Counted from the first letter of the stretch, positions 37,903-49,900 are shown. The stretch is 64,000 nucleotides of DNA from Candidatus Cryptobacteroides faecipullorum (GCA_017694885.1 JADIMH010000012.1:1-64000), one strand, 5' to 3'. The notes: generated from the letters alone by a model not told the origin. Numbers and translations: made by a program.

Positions 37903-37952
37903 AAGGTGGAAAGATTTGGCTGCTTGCAACCACTTGAAAAAATGCTAAAATG
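37903..37952 (+). promoter_or_regulatory. SAM-II riboswitch aptamer before metK
   Basis: P1 is AGGTGG (37904-37909) with CCACTT (37930-37935). Between them is the conserved GATTTGGC and TTGCA. After P1 comes an A-rich linker and GCTAAA (37944-37949), which pairs with TTTGGC (37915-37920) to close an H-type pseudoknot. This is the SAM-II (SAM-alpha) layout. It binds S-adenosylmethionine, so it would shut off metK when SAM is high. The related SAM-V type is the alternative name to test. Confidence 0.85.
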
Positions 37953-37961
37953 TTGACATTG

Positions 37962-38040
37962 CTGTCGGCTGTAATGCCGGCGCGAAAACTTCAATATTTG
38001 TGTTCATGCAAGCCGCAGTTTTCCACTGTCGGCTTTTTTT
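37962..38040 (+). terminator. Riboswitch expression platform: terminator with rival pairings
   Basis: Terminator: AGCCGCAG (38011-38018) pairs with CTGTCGGCT (38026-38034, one bulge), then a T7 run and more T. The same CTGTCGGCT occurs at 37962-37970 and can capture the same arm; it is itself sequestered in a hairpin with GCCGGC (37976-37981). In addition GCTTGCA in the aptamer (37922-37928) pairs 7/7 with TGCAAGC (38007-38013), overlapping the terminator arm. Confidence 0.75.
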
Positions 38041-38053
38041 ATTTTTATATACA

Positions 38054-39388
38054 ATGAACTATCTTTTTACTTCAGAATCAGTATCGGAAGGCCACCCGGA
38101 CAAGGTGGCGGACCAGATTTCGGATGCCATCCTCGATGAATTCCTCAGACAGGATCCGGAGGCAAAAGTAGCATGCGAGACATTCTGCAGCACAGGTCTC
38201 GTAGTGGTAGGCGGGGAAGTACGCTCGGAAGATGCGTATGTCGATATCCAGAGCGTAGCGAGAAGAGTCATAAACAGAATAGGATACAACAAGGCAGACT
38301 ACATGTTCGACGGGAATTCCTGCGGGGTTCTCTCTGCCCTGCATGAGCAGAGCCAGGACATCAACCGTGGAGTCGATGTCGCGGACCCTGAAGAGCAGGG
38401 AGCCGGGGATCAGGGAATGATGTTCGGCTATGCCTGCTGTGATACGGATGAATATATGCCGCTGCCTCTGGCGCTTTCACACAAGGCACTGCAGATACTT
38501 TCGCGGATACGCAAAGAGACCCCTGATCTGATGCCTTACCTCAGACCCGACTCCAAGTCGCAGTTTACCATTGAATACGACGGGGATACCGGAATGCCTG
38601 TCAGGGTACATACCATAGTCATTTCTACGCAGCACGATGAATTCGTAACTGAAGAACTCGGACATATGACATACCGGGAAGCATGCGACCAGTACGGGCA
38701 GGAACGTGTGGACGCCGCCATGCAGAACAAGATCCGCAAGGATGTCCAGAACATGCTTATTCCGATGCTGATAGAAGAACTGAATCCGGAAACGGCCGCA
38801 CTTTTCAAAGATGACTATATTCTCCATGTCAACCCTACGGGGAAATTCGTAATCGGAGGTCCGCACGGAGACACTGGGCTTACGGGAAGGAAAATCATCG
38901 TAGACACATACGGGGGAAAAGGAGCGCACGGAGGCGGAGCCTTCTCGGGGAAAGACCCGTCAAAGGTAGACCGGTCAGCCGCCTATGCCGCAAGATACAT
39001 AGCCAAGAACATGGTTGCCGCCGGAGTAGCCCGGGAAATGCTTGTCCAGCTGGCATACGCCATAGGCGTAGCCCGCCCGGTAAGCATCTTCGTCAACACA
39101 TACGGCACAGCTGCCTGCGGAAAAGACGGCAGACAGCTGAGCGATGCGGAAATAGCGGAATGTATCGGAAGGATGTTCGACCTCCGTCCTGCAAAGATCA
39201 TAGAGAAATTCCACCTCAAGAAGCCGATCTACGAGCCTACGGCCGCCTACGGCCATGTAGGGCGCAAGCCGTATCAGGACTACGTGGAGATCCGCCGCGG
39301 AGGGAAAAAGACACAGGAGTATGTGCAGTTCTTCGGATGGGAACTTCTGGACTCCGTAGACAATATCCGCAAGGAATTCAATCTGTAA
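38054..39388 (+). CDS. metK: S-adenosylmethionine synthetase
   Basis: A 444-residue protein, about 60 residues longer than E. coli MetK, as in other Bacteroidota. The signatures are [25 protein letters not shown] and [19 protein letters not shown]. It makes S-adenosylmethionine from methionine and ATP in the cytosol. [17 protein letters not shown] at 38054 is the real start; the earlier ATG at 38000 falls within the riboswitch platform. It is under a SAM-II element and ends 11 bp inside the convergent GH127 gene. Confidence 0.98.
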   Translation: MNYLFTSESVSEGHPDKVADQISDAILDEFLRQDPEAKVACETFCSTGLVVVGGEVRSEDAYVDIQSVARRVINRIGYNKADYMFDGNSCGVLSALHEQSQDINRGVDVADPEEQGAGDQGMMFGYACCDTDEYMPLPLALSHKALQILSRIRKETPDLMPYLRPDSKSQFTIEYDGDTGMPVRVHTIVISTQHDEFVTEELGHMTYREACDQYGQERVDAAMQNKIRKDVQNMLIPMLIEELNPETAALFKDDYILHVNPTGKFVIGGPHGDTGLTGRKIIVDTYGGKGAHGGGAFSGKDPSKVDRSAAYAARYIAKNMVAAGVAREMLVQLAYAIGVARPVSIFVNTYGTAACGKDGRQLSDAEIAECIGRMFDLRPAKIIEKFHLKKPIYEPTAAYGHVGRKPYQDYVEIRRGGKKTQEYVQFFGWELLDSVDNIRKEFNL

Positions 39389-41441
39389 CATTCGGGAAGG
39401 CGGAAATCCTGAGTCTGGCCGCTCCCATCGGCACCAGAGTGACCTGCTCGTCCGGACCGGTCTTCACACCTTCGTCAGGAAGTACGGCACAGAGTCCCGT
39501 ATCATCCGTTGTCCATGAAGGTATCCTGCGCCCTGTCGCCTTGAATTCAAGAGGAACGCTCTCCAACGCGAACGGAAAATCGTCCTGAGGCCATTCCTTG
39601 CGGACGACCTCGATGCCGGCAAGCGGATTTCCTGATCCGGACAGAACCAGCGCATAGTTCCATGGGCTGTCCGGATAAATCTCGGTAGTCGGCCATTTGG
39701 AAGGGTCTGCGTCTTTCTGCCACTTGGAATCCCAGATAGCCGTTTCGGCGCTGTTCCTCTGCACATACTTCTCATCGATCTTCAGAGACAGGGTCAAAGG
39801 ACCGTAGTACACGCTGACGCTGTTCTTGTTCGTCTGCCAGGTATGCATCCTGAAAGACATCGGGAATTCCAGCATGACCTTATCCCCGTCTTTCCACAGG
39901 CGGTCTATCTTCACGTATTTTCCGGGCACGGCTTTCCCTGCATGTTTGCCGTTCACGGTGACTACGGCATTCTCAGCCCACGAAGGGATGCGGAAATACA
40001 TCGGGAACGATACTTCCGATTCCGTTCCGAGTGTAAAGCATACTGTCCCGTCAAATGGATAATGAGTCTCTTCGTGCAGTATGACTTCATGCCCGTCTGC
40101 CACTTTGACCGTAGCGCGGCAAGCCGAATACATTGCTGCCGCAACCCCGTTGTCAGGAGTGGCAAGTATAAGATGTTCAGCAAAATACGGCCAGCCGAAA
40201 GCATGATTGTGCTGACAGCACCGGCTGCTGAACGGATTCATTGAAAGGAACGGACCGGCATTGGCGATGCCCGGGTAGTGGTTCTCTGAATCGCTGACCA
40301 CATGATTCGGGGAAGTTATGTACCTGAGCGCCTTGAAATCCGGCATGACCGCGGCAGGATACGTATTGAAAGCCACCTCCTCGCAATGTTCGGCCCAGAA
40401 CGGGTCGCCTGTCATCCGAAGCATTATCTCGTCTGAAGCCATCTGCTCTACGATACCGCATGTCTCCACTCCCTGACGGGGATCGATATATCCGAGCCTT
40501 GCATTCTCGTCCGATCCGAACATTCCGCCAGGAACCTGCCCGAAAGTACGGCGTATGAGATCATGAACATTGTACGAAGCATGAAGCATGGTAGAATCCC
40601 CGGTAAGCATATAATACTCGGCCGGTTCGCGGAAACATTGGGCAATATTGACATTGTGCCAGTTGGGAAGGGTCGTAGACTGGGTCCAATCGGCCGTGTT
40701 GCGGTGTATCTTTTCAGCAAGTTCCAACAGGAATTCATCCCCTGTGCGGTTATACAGCCAATAGACACTCAGCAGGTTGTCTCCGCCCCGGCTGTTTTCC
40801 CAATAATCCTCGAGAAAATCACCGTCCGGAACAGTCAGCTGCCACTTGAAATAGCCTCTCATCAGATCTATCACCCTTTCGTCCCCGGAATATTCATAAT
40901 ATGACTGCAGACACCAGAGCATGATCATCTGGGCCCACAGTTCCCGTTTCCCGTCCCTTATGTTCTCAGGACCGAAAAATCCGTCGGGCCTTACGCTCGC
41001 CATGGCTCCTTCTATCCAGACCCTGGTCTCATTTATCATGTCCTCGTCATTCAGGATATAGGCCAGGTTGCCATAGCCTTTAAGCCAATACGGGACTTCT
41101 TCCCATCCATGATCCCCTCCGTCCGAAAGCCATGCATTACCTTCTTTCTCAAGCCATGCGCTTATTTCTCCGAGATGACCCGTAAGTCCGTCCCTCTGCA
41201 GTTCGAGATATTTTCTGACCCATCCTTCCGGCTGTACGTCCCCGACAGGCAGTTTGATGAAATTAAGAGGACGGAGCGGAGCCCTGTCCGATACATAATT
41301 CACGTTTGTCTGAGAGATGTCCGGTCTGTCCACTACCGTCACCTCCATTTGTCCGTTCACGGATGAACATGCATTGAGCACCGGGACTGCGGAGCATAAG
41401 AATAAAATTGACAGATTCCTTATATTCATAATAATATCCAA
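39378..41441 (-). CDS. GH127-family glycoside hydrolase, lipoprotein
   Basis: A 687-residue protein with a signal peptide and lipobox (PVLNACS). The (alpha/alpha)6 barrel has the zinc/catalytic set of GH127: E326 and C328 in VETCGIVEQ and C408-C409 in SRCCQHN, matching the Glu-Cys-Cys-Cys site with Cys nucleophile known in HypBA1. GH127 includes beta-L-arabinofuranosidases and a rhamnogalacturonan-II aceric-acid hydrolase. It is the last gene of the rhamnosidase operon, 16 bp after a GH78 gene. The start could be the internal Met (MNIRN) at 41429. Confidence 0.88.
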   Translation of the reverse strand: MDIIMNIRNLSILFLCSAVPVLNACSSVNGQMEVTVVDRPDISQTNVNYVSDRAPLRPLNFIKLPVGDVQPEGWVRKYLELQRDGLTGHLGEISAWLEKEGNAWLSDGGDHGWEEVPYWLKGYGNLAYILNDEDMINETRVWIEGAMASVRPDGFFGPENIRDGKRELWAQMIMLWCLQSYYEYSGDERVIDLMRGYFKWQLTVPDGDFLEDYWENSRGGDNLLSVYWLYNRTGDEFLLELAEKIHRNTADWTQSTTLPNWHNVNIAQCFREPAEYYMLTGDSTMLHASYNVHDLIRRTFGQVPGGMFGSDENARLGYIDPRQGVETCGIVEQMASDEIMLRMTGDPFWAEHCEEVAFNTYPAAVMPDFKALRYITSPNHVVSDSENHYPGIANAGPFLSMNPFSSRCCQHNHAFGWPYFAEHLILATPDNGVAAAMYSACRATVKVADGHEVILHEETHYPFDGTVCFTLGTESEVSFPMYFRIPSWAENAVVTVNGKHAGKAVPGKYVKIDRLWKDGDKVMLEFPMSFRMHTWQTNKNSVSVYYGPLTLSLKIDEKYVQRNSAETAIWDSKWQKDADPSKWPTTEIYPDSPWNYALVLSGSGNPLAGIEVVRKEWPQDDFPFALESVPLEFKATGRRIPSWTTDDTGLCAVLPDEGVKTGPDEQVTLVPMGAARLRISAFPNVTD

Positions 41442-41457
41442 TTATTTTCAAGTGCGG

Positions 41458-44262
41458 CTATGGATGGAGTTCGGATACGAAATTCCAGTTTCCCGAACCT
41501 ATCCTGTATACAGAATAACCCGGCTCATCGCGCAGGAACTCGGCCTTTCCGGAGACTTCCACGGCCGTTCCCGCGGCAGAAGGCACCCATATCTCGGCAG
41601 ATGTATTTGCCGGCAAAGTCACATTCCATTCGAACTTTCCGTCTTCCTTCTTTTCCCAGACACTGCCGATCCGCCCTCTCACCGAATCGTAAGAAGCCTC
41701 CACACGGTCCAGTCCTTCCACCGGATACGGCTTCATTTCAAGACGGCTGAAGGCAACGGCACCGGGAGCCGTCTTTATGCCTGCCAGATCCTCATAGAAC
41801 CATATGAGCAGGTCTCCGAGCAGCATGACATGGTTGGCTGAATTCATTGCAGGATCCGCAGTATCGCCATTCCACAGCTCCCAGATGGTCGTAGCCCCGT
41901 GTTCTACCATATATCCCCAGCTCGGATAACCGGTATTCGTAGCCAGGCGCAATGCCAGATCCGCCCTCCCGTATCCGGTAAGTGTCCTCATCAGATGGCA
42001 GATGCCTATGACTCCTGTACTGACATGACCGTTGAAATCATTTACGGTCTTGTCTACGATATGCCTGAATACGGTTTCCTCATATCCTTCCGGCACAAGC
42101 CCGTATACTAAAGAAAGCAGGTTGGCCGTGACGGTGTTGTTCCCGTACCACATGTCATTCCCGGAGGCATCCCTGTTCTGGAACTCTTCGTTATAGGCTT
42201 TTCTGACCTCTGAAGCCAGATCCCGGTAGCCTTCAATGTCGGCTTCGTGTCCCGCAATGACGGCGAAACGCTCCATAACCCCCAGGAGATAATAGTATGT
42301 AGCTGTACTCAGAAGCCTGCCGTCCGTCTTCCTGGCAGGATCTTGGGAATGTATAAGCTCAGGGGATTCCGGAGGCATGCACCAGTCTCCGTATGTATCA
42401 TTAAGGATTATCCCGTCCGACATATGGTCGGAAGCCATCATATCCATCCATTTTTTCATCGAAGGATAGTGTCTTTTTATCGGTTCCGCGTTGCCGTAGC
42501 GCTCATAAAGCATAAGGGCAATGTTGAAATAGGCGCTCGGCCAGGTCACATCATTATTGTAAAGCTGCCAGAAGTTGGGACATACGTCCGAGATTGCCCC
42601 GTCTTCCCTCTGGGTTTCCTCTATATCCTGCAGCCATTTGGCGTATAGCAGATTATTGTCAAAGACATAGCTTTCTCCGAAAGCTCCCGTAGTCCTGTCT
42701 CCAAGCCACCCGAGCCTTTCGTCCCTCTGCGGGCAGTCGGTAGGCATGCCGTGATAGTTGCCCCTGATTCCCCAAGTAGCATTTCCGTATATGCGGTCTA
42801 TCATGGAATCCGAAGTGGAGAATGTCCCTGAAAAAGGCATCATGTCGTAGATCACTTCTCCGACAAAATCATCCTTGTCCGGTTTCTCCGGGCAGCCTGT
42901 CACTTCTACATACCTGAACCCATGAAAGACGAACGAAGGCCTCCAGACGAATTCCATGCCGTTCCCGATAAAGACATCGGTACTTGCCGCCGACCTGAGA
43001 TTTGCAGTATAAAGGGAGCCGTCAGGATTCAAAAGTTCTGCAAAACGGAGACGGACTTCCTGGCCGGAAGGGACTTTTCCGGACATTCTTATCCATCCTA
43101 CCATATTCTGCCCCATGTCAAGAATGTATTTTCCGGGCTCCGTCTCCGTAACGGAAACCGGTTTCACAGTATGCATGACCTTGATCGGAGGATTCGGCTG
43201 GGCTTTCAGCCTTCCCGAAGGGGCGTCGACGATACTTGCAGCCATCCATCTCGCCTTCATGTCTTCCGATGATTTCCCGAAGAATTCAGGTTCCGACCAC
43301 CCCGGCATCTCTTTTCTGGAATCATACTCTTCACCGTCATAGTAATTGTTGGCCCTCACCGGTCCGTCTGCGGAAACCGCCCAGGTATCGTCGCTCACGA
43401 CTGACTGTACGGTACCGTCCTCATATGTGATTTCAAGCCGGGCAAGAAGTTTCGGATAACCGAAATGCCTGAGTCCGGGGTTCCTCGGCGCGAAATACAG
43501 TCCGTTCCCGACTGCTGCTCCGAGAGTATTCAGCCCAGCCGGTTCAAGAAGAGATGTAACATCAAAAGTATTGTAATACACTGACTTGTCATAGTCGCTG
43601 ACTACAGGGGAATGCACCTGGTCTCCGATGCGCCTTCCATTGACATATGCTTCGTACATACCCAGACCGCTGATATAAAGCACGGCCCTGTCGATTCCGG
43701 AATCGCCCCGGCTTCCGCCGGAAACCGTAAAATCCTTTCTGAAGTATCTGGCGGCAAGCCTGGTGTTTCCGCCCTCCGCCTTTTCGCCCTCTGCACATTC
43801 ATCAAACCCTATCCACTGCGCCTTCCAGTCATTCGCGGAAAGCAGGGCCATTGTCCACCGGGCAACAGGAGACCATCCTGTCCTGCCGGCGTTTGTCTTT
43901 ACCTGCACCCTCCAGTAACAGGTCTCTCCACTTGCCAAAGGTTTTCCTTCATACGGAATATATACCGTTTCTGAAGACTTTACCCATCCCGAGTCCCACT
44001 TGTCGGCTTTCCCGGACAGGATATCCTCCTCGGATGAACCCGCCTGGATGCGGTATGCCGTCTGCATGACACCGCTCCCGTCGGAATCCAGCATCCAGCT
44101 CAGGAAGACGCCGTCGTTCCCTATCCCAACAGGGTCAGCCATCATGTTGCACTTCAATCCGACGGCAAAGACATCCGGAGCCTTTGCCGGAAGGACGGTC
44201 GGAAACATCGCCGCAATGACAAGCGTCAGGACCGATGCCATGATATTCACTTTCGTTTTCAT
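41458..44262 (-). CDS. GH78 alpha-L-rhamnosidase (1)
   Basis: A 934-residue protein with a signal peptide. The domains follow the Bac_rhamnosid order: Ig-like domain, N-terminal beta-sandwich (AQWIGFDE to about residue 330), concanavalin-like domain, six-hairpin barrel from about 470 and a C-terminal sandwich. The barrel motif GMPTDCPQRDERLGWLGD, with its catalytic acidic residues, and ATTIWELWNGD are present. It releases alpha-L-rhamnose from glycans. It is 13 bp behind the second GH78. Confidence 0.92.
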   Translation of the reverse strand: MKTKVNIMASVLTLVIAAMFPTVLPAKAPDVFAVGLKCNMMADPVGIGNDGVFLSWMLDSDGSGVMQTAYRIQAGSSEEDILSGKADKWDSGWVKSSETVYIPYEGKPLASGETCYWRVQVKTNAGRTGWSPVARWTMALLSANDWKAQWIGFDECAEGEKAEGGNTRLAARYFRKDFTVSGGSRGDSGIDRAVLYISGLGMYEAYVNGRRIGDQVHSPVVSDYDKSVYYNTFDVTSLLEPAGLNTLGAAVGNGLYFAPRNPGLRHFGYPKLLARLEITYEDGTVQSVVSDDTWAVSADGPVRANNYYDGEEYDSRKEMPGWSEPEFFGKSSEDMKARWMAASIVDAPSGRLKAQPNPPIKVMHTVKPVSVTETEPGKYILDMGQNMVGWIRMSGKVPSGQEVRLRFAELLNPDGSLYTANLRSAASTDVFIGNGMEFVWRPSFVFHGFRYVEVTGCPEKPDKDDFVGEVIYDMMPFSGTFSTSDSMIDRIYGNATWGIRGNYHGMPTDCPQRDERLGWLGDRTTGAFGESYVFDNNLLYAKWLQDIEETQREDGAISDVCPNFWQLYNNDVTWPSAYFNIALMLYERYGNAEPIKRHYPSMKKWMDMMASDHMSDGIILNDTYGDWCMPPESPELIHSQDPARKTDGRLLSTATYYYLLGVMERFAVIAGHEADIEGYRDLASEVRKAYNEEFQNRDASGNDMWYGNNTVTANLLSLVYGLVPEGYEETVFRHIVDKTVNDFNGHVSTGVIGICHLMRTLTGYGRADLALRLATNTGYPSWGYMVEHGATTIWELWNGDTADPAMNSANHVMLLGDLLIWFYEDLAGIKTAPGAVAFSRLEMKPYPVEGLDRVEASYDSVRGRIGSVWEKKEDGKFEWNVTLPANTSAEIWVPSAAGTAVEVSGKAEFLRDEPGYSVYRIGSGNWNFVSELHP

Positions 44263-44275
44263 ACGAATACAAGTT

Positions 44276-46939
44276 TTATAATGTTATGTCTATTTCCCAT
44301 CTTCCGGCCGGAATCTCCATAATGCAGGTTCCTTCAGGCGTCTTTTCGGTTTTCAGTCCGGCGCATCTTGCCGACCTTGCCACAACGGTAAGGGTAGCCG
44401 ATGTGTTGGACGGAACCGTAACCGTATAGGCTACCCGGCCGCCTTTCCTTTTCCATGAAGACGTCACTATCCCGTCAGGAGCCATGTGCGAAGCCTCGAA
44501 ATATTCGAGACCGTCCACGAACGCCGGCTTCAAGATGATATGCCTGAAGCCCGGCCGTGCAGGATCAGGCCTGATTCCTCCGAGAGCCTTGAAAAACCAC
44601 GCACCGATCTCTCCGAACATCATATGGTTGTCCGAAATGTCCCTGGTCGCTTCCAGATTCCAGTTTTCAAGAAGAGTCGTCGCCCCGTTCACTATCCACC
44701 AGCCCCATGACGGGTAGGTATCCTGAGTAGCCACCTTATAGGCCGCCTCGGCATATCCGTTCTCGCTCAAGGCATTCAGGACGGCCTTGGCGCCCAATAC
44801 GCCGCAATCTATATGATAGTCCGTCTCGGCCACTTTCGCGGCAAGAGCCGCCGCCGTCTTCGGCCTGATGTCATCAGGAACCACTCCCCACAGAAGAGGT
44901 ACGCTCAGCTCGGTCTGTGTTCCGGAAGCGTAAATGCCGGTTTCAGGATCGAGGTACTTCCCGTTTATGGCGTTTTTGATATTCTCTGCAAGTGCAGAAT
45001 AATGGGCGCAGTCCTCTTCTTTTCCGAGCAGGGCCGCGGCTCTGGCAAGAATAGAGGCATCAGTATAGAAATAAACTGACGATGTCAGTTCCTTCGAAGA
45101 GCCTGATCTGACAGGAACCCAGTCTCCGCGTCCGTACGAGGTCAGATGCCCCGGGCTGCGTCTGTCGACATAATCCACATATCGTTTTATGTTTCCGTAA
45201 CAGTCTTCAAGAGGTCTGATATCTCCGTAAAACAGATACAGGTTCCATGGTATGATCGCTATGGTGCTGGTCCAGTCAAGGCCGTTGTCTGTCCCGTATC
45301 CCCATCCTCCGGTAGGTATTATGTCGGGAAGGACCCCGTTCGGCTGCTGTTCGTCCCGATGGTCGGCAAGCCATTTTTCATAGACTGTGATCCCGTCGAA
45401 GTTGTAAAGCGCGGTCTCTATCGCCAGATGTCCGTCACCCGTCCAGCCGTTCTTTTCCCTCTGCGGGCAATCGGTAGGATACCCCATCAGATTCGACAGA
45501 TATGCCATATTGGTAGCTTTCCAAAGCCTTTCGATAAGATCATATGAAGAACGCAGTTCTCCAGCAACGTCCACATCGCTGTGCATGAAAAAAGCCGTAA
45601 GGGCAGTATCGGGAATCTCCATTGGCCGGTCCGTAACCAGTTCCACGTAGCGGAATCCCTTATAGTTGAATTTCGGCATGAACTCGTCCGTACCCTTACC
45701 GCTGAGAACCACCACATCAGTCTGAAAGACATCATCAGCGGTCTTCGGCCGGAAATACACATCTATGTTCGACAGGTCGGCATGTCCGTCTTCATGGAGG
45801 CGTTCGGAATGTATGAGACGGACGGTCGCACCTTCTTCTCCGCCGAGTCTGAGGCGTGTCACTCCCGACATGTTCTGCCCGAAGTCGAAAAGTACGCTCC
45901 TGTCATCCAGTCTGCGGACACTTACGGGCCTGTATTCGGTCACATTCCTTATCGGGACAGTCTGCTGTGCCGTTATATGCCGGGACGGGGCGCTGCGGTA
46001 CCGGACTCCCTGCCAGGATGAATCATCGAAGCCGGCATCCGCCCATCCGTCCTGTTCCAGACGTGCATCATAGTGTTCCGAAGTATAGATGCTGTTGAAC
46101 CGCAGAGGGCCGGCAGATGTTTTCCAGTCCAGATCGGTTTTTACCACTTCGCCGGTCCCGTCCTCATATTCGATCCTCAGGTCGAGGCAGAAAGCAGGAC
46201 GGTTGCGCCACGGTGCGTTGTCGAAATCCCATACTGCCCCGGACTGGTGGTTGTACCATCCGTTTCCGAGCAGGACCCCGGCGGCATTGCCTCCTTCCTT
46301 CAGACAGTCCGTAACATCATATGTGACATAAAGTATCCTCCTGTCGAATCTGGTATACATAGGATCCAGTCTGTGATCCCCTACCTTCTCTCCGTTGATA
46401 TACAGTTCATACAGGCCGCCTACGGCGACATACGCCCTGGCGGACCTGACCGCCTTGGCTATAGTGAATTCTTTCCTGAAATAAGGAGCGGGCCCGTATT
46501 CCCTGTCATGTCCGTCGCTGATCCAGCATCCCTGCCAGTTTTCCACGGACATCATTCCGGTTTCGAAAAAGGACACATCGGACTCGACGGCCGTCTGGTC
46601 TTCGTCCCATGAGGTCACCTTCCAGAAGTACCTTGTAAACGGAGCGAGGTTTTCTCCTGAATATCTGACCAGCGTGGCATCCGATTCGACAATGCCCGAA
46701 TTCCACATATCCCCCCTGAACGAAGCGACATCGGCCGAATCGGTCCCGACAATCACCTGATAACCTGTCTGTTTCCTTATTCCGTCCGGGAGCCTCCATG
46801 TAAACCGGGGAGACGGGGAGTCGATCCCCAGCGGCGTCTCCAGATGCTCGCAGCGCATCATTGAAATCCCGTTGCCTTTTCCCTGCGCCAGGGATACGGA
46901 AAGGGTTGCAACCAATAATAAAAGCCAATGTCTTATCAT
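44276..46939 (-). CDS. GH78 alpha-L-rhamnosidase (2)
   Basis: An 887-residue protein with a signal peptide and the same five-domain plan as its neighbour. The hallmark YPTDCPQREKNGWTGDGH and the later NGATTLLENWN are clear. The two GH78 proteins differ enough (for example DERLGWLGD versus EKNGWTGD) that they are not a recent duplication and probably act on different linkages. It lies 13 bp downstream of the GH106 gene. Confidence 0.92.
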   Translation of the reverse strand: MIRHWLLLLVATLSVSLAQGKGNGISMMRCEHLETPLGIDSPSPRFTWRLPDGIRKQTGYQVIVGTDSADVASFRGDMWNSGIVESDATLVRYSGENLAPFTRYFWKVTSWDEDQTAVESDVSFFETGMMSVENWQGCWISDGHDREYGPAPYFRKEFTIAKAVRSARAYVAVGGLYELYINGEKVGDHRLDPMYTRFDRRILYVTYDVTDCLKEGGNAAGVLLGNGWYNHQSGAVWDFDNAPWRNRPAFCLDLRIEYEDGTGEVVKTDLDWKTSAGPLRFNSIYTSEHYDARLEQDGWADAGFDDSSWQGVRYRSAPSRHITAQQTVPIRNVTEYRPVSVRRLDDRSVLFDFGQNMSGVTRLRLGGEEGATVRLIHSERLHEDGHADLSNIDVYFRPKTADDVFQTDVVVLSGKGTDEFMPKFNYKGFRYVELVTDRPMEIPDTALTAFFMHSDVDVAGELRSSYDLIERLWKATNMAYLSNLMGYPTDCPQREKNGWTGDGHLAIETALYNFDGITVYEKWLADHRDEQQPNGVLPDIIPTGGWGYGTDNGLDWTSTIAIIPWNLYLFYGDIRPLEDCYGNIKRYVDYVDRRSPGHLTSYGRGDWVPVRSGSSKELTSSVYFYTDASILARAAALLGKEEDCAHYSALAENIKNAINGKYLDPETGIYASGTQTELSVPLLWGVVPDDIRPKTAAALAAKVAETDYHIDCGVLGAKAVLNALSENGYAEAAYKVATQDTYPSWGWWIVNGATTLLENWNLEATRDISDNHMMFGEIGAWFFKALGGIRPDPARPGFRHIILKPAFVDGLEYFEASHMAPDGIVTSSWKRKGGRVAYTVTVPSNTSATLTVVARSARCAGLKTEKTPEGTCIMEIPAGRWEIDITL

Positions 46940-46952
46940 ATTTCCAGCAAGT

Positions 46953-49900
46953 TTATTCCAATACGTATTTCTTCAGGAAAACCGGTCCGAGAAGTCCGGA
47001 AGACTGAAGCGGGGAGTCCGGTCCGTAAGGGTTTATGTTGGTCCATGCGGTCCTTTCCCCTTCCGGAAGCGAAGCTTCCCCGACAAGCCTGTTCATCCAG
47101 TTGTTCACCACATGCACCTCGATTTCATTTCTGCCGTTTTCCAGGCAGTCGGTGACATCCACTTCGTAAGGATATGTCCACACTCCTCCGGCATATTCTC
47201 CGTTGACCTTGACCTTGGCCATCACCATGACATTCCCCAGATCGAGGACATACCTTTCACCCTTGCAGGCGCTTTTTCTTACCTTGAGTTCCGTTCTGTA
47301 TACGCCGGTGCCCGAATAATACCGTATCTCCGGATCTTCCGATACGGACCAGTCATCCAGAGAATCAAGTTCAAGCCCGGGTCCGCCTCCAAAAGAAAGT
47401 GTCCACGGCCCTTCCACAGGCACCTTGTCTTCCTGTCTGCAAATATAAGAAACTCCGGCACCTTTCCTTAAAACAATGAAGGTACTTTCAAGCGGAGCCA
47501 GATCCAGATGTACTTCCGTCCTGCCGTCCTTTTCAACATAGGGGACATGGACTGCCTTTCCGTTTACCGGATTCCACAACTCAGGTACAAGTCCGGAGAC
47601 ACGGAGTGAAATGTCCACGCTGTTGGCCGCGTCTTTCTGGTTGGAAACGAACCATATCTCCCCTTCTCCGGAAAGCGTCCTGTGTATCGACAGTATCCCG
47701 TCCTGTCCTTCCGCCATACTGAAACCGGGTCCGATACCCATATCGGAAAAAATCCGTTCCATGGATGTTCCTTCCGGATAGACCCTACCCTTTCCGTATG
47801 CCTGAGGAGAAGGGCATCCGTCTTTCCACATGACGGAAGCCAGTTCCCGCACACGCACATCGGCATCCGGATAATTCTCCAGACTCGGGGAAGACTCCGG
47901 GGCCGGGCCTGCTACGGTCAGTCCGTCCCGGACAAGGCCTGCTATACGCGACAGGACCTCGGGACGCATAGTCTTCTGCCTCGGAAGCACCAGCACGCTG
48001 TATTCCATGCCGCTGTCGAGCACCAGCTTCCCGTCTTCCACACGGGAATGTTCCATCAGCACTTCCGCATTGATATAGTCAAAAGAATAGCCGTACGGAA
48101 GAGCAGGGTCGCATTCCCCGGTCATTTTCGGAGCATCCTCCCCGATAAAATATGCGGCATCTGCGACATACCGTCCTTGCTGCAGCATAAAATTGCACCT
48201 TTTCAGATAGGAAGTGAAAAGGTCCATATAGCTGAACCATGTATTGTTCCTGTTGAACTCGTTCCCGAACCAGGCATCCAGACCAGGTTTGCGGTCGTCC
48301 GGCTGCTGTATATAAAGATGGAGAAGCGTACTGTTGATGCCTTCCGTGAAGAACCTGTCGACCCTCTGTTTCATCATTCTGGGATAGCGGGAGAATGCCG
48401 GTCCGCCGGAAGTGCACGACTCGGCCCATATCTGCCTCTTCCCGTAAATATGTCCGCATGATGAAGCCGCCCTGTTCTCGATGTCGCCCAAAGTGCCTTC
48501 GCTCCAGAACTCGCCGGACACCTGGTCGGACTGGCCGCCATACATCAGGAACTCGCCGGGAAAACCCCAGTGGCCGTAATTCTCGAGCCAGGTTTCAAGC
48601 CCGTGTTCATGGCAGACTTCCCTCAATCCTCCGACATATTCATATGCCACCCTGTCTGCGACAAGCCTCCTCAGATCCCAGAGGAAGCGCTCGGAAATAT
48701 CCATGCTTCCGACGACTCTGCCCTGGAGCACTGGGAGGAACGGCACAGGGTCATAGCCGTATTCCTGTCTGAATGCTTCTTCCATGTCATCAGTCCAGTT
48801 GGTGCCGCCTGTCTCGTAGCTGTCCTGGACAACCACCTTGAACGTTCTCCTGTCCTGTTCCGGAATGCGTTCCAATATCTTTCCGATATATGCATCGAAA
48901 TGCGCCCTGACATGTTTCCTGCTCATCTTGTCCACTTCCAGCCCCGTCGCCTCCGGTACGGCCGGAGAATTGGTAACTCCGGTCGGGACCAGATATGCAG
49001 ACATTATGCACCAATGGCCCTCAGGCACTTTCCAGACAAGCGTATCCCTTTCCACCCTGTCCGTCACATCCAGGATATCCTGTATCCGTATAATACCTTT
49101 CCCCCCGCAGGGTTCAGCCGGCGCTTCCCACATGTATTCATCCCACATAGGCAGCGGATACTGGTACATTTTCGCCAGCGATTTCTCGGCAAACCGCTCC
49201 ACGTAAGGTATTTCAGACAGCGTCAGTTCCAGTTTCCCGGCCCCTTCTTTCCCGGTCCTGAATACAAATGAAGAGCAGTCAGCGGCAGGCAAGGCGACTG
49301 TCACGGGAGCATATGGGTCAAAACCTACATTCAGGGCAGGGTTGCTCCTGTCGAACAGAAAACAGGCCGCTTTTTCCCCTCCTCCTCCGGGAACGGTTTC
49401 AAGCTCGCATTGCGTACAGACAGGAGAAAAGGCCTTCAGTACAAGGCTCCTTACAGGAAAATCCACCGAATCAAGAAGCTGTTCCACAGGCATGCCTTCC
49501 TTTTTTTCCAGAGTCCAGGTCCGCGAACGTCCGTCTGCCGCAGGATAAGCCAGCACCTTGAAAAGGACAGCATCGTCCGAAGGTGCATGCAGTCCTATTC
49601 TCCTTATTGTCCCGTTTCCTTCTACCGTCTCAGTATCGGTCCCGACATATCTCATTGCCTGATCTGGTCGCACCCAGGGTCCTCCTGACTGGCTCCAGCC
49701 CGGACTGTTGAAAATGCCGATCTCTATCCCCAGATCAGAAGCCGTCTTCAAGGCGGCTTGTGTGATGTCCCACCATTCGTCCGAAAGGAACTTCACATCG
49801 CCGTATGGGACTCCGTCCACTCCCATACTGCCCAGAAAGGCCCTGTTTATCCCGACGGACTTCATTGCGCGAAGATCCTTGATGACACCGTCTTTGGAAA

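Noticed and set aside
37991..38000. AATATTTG as a second metK promoter
   Set aside because: It misses the first T of TAnnTTTG and sits inside the riboswitch expression platform.
38000..38053. Longer metK start at 38000
   Set aside because: The extra residues fall inside the riboswitch platform and terminator and do not match MetK.
44276..46939. Tandem GH78 genes as a recent duplication
   Set aside because: The catalytic-region motifs differ and lengths differ by about 50 residues, so divergence looks old.
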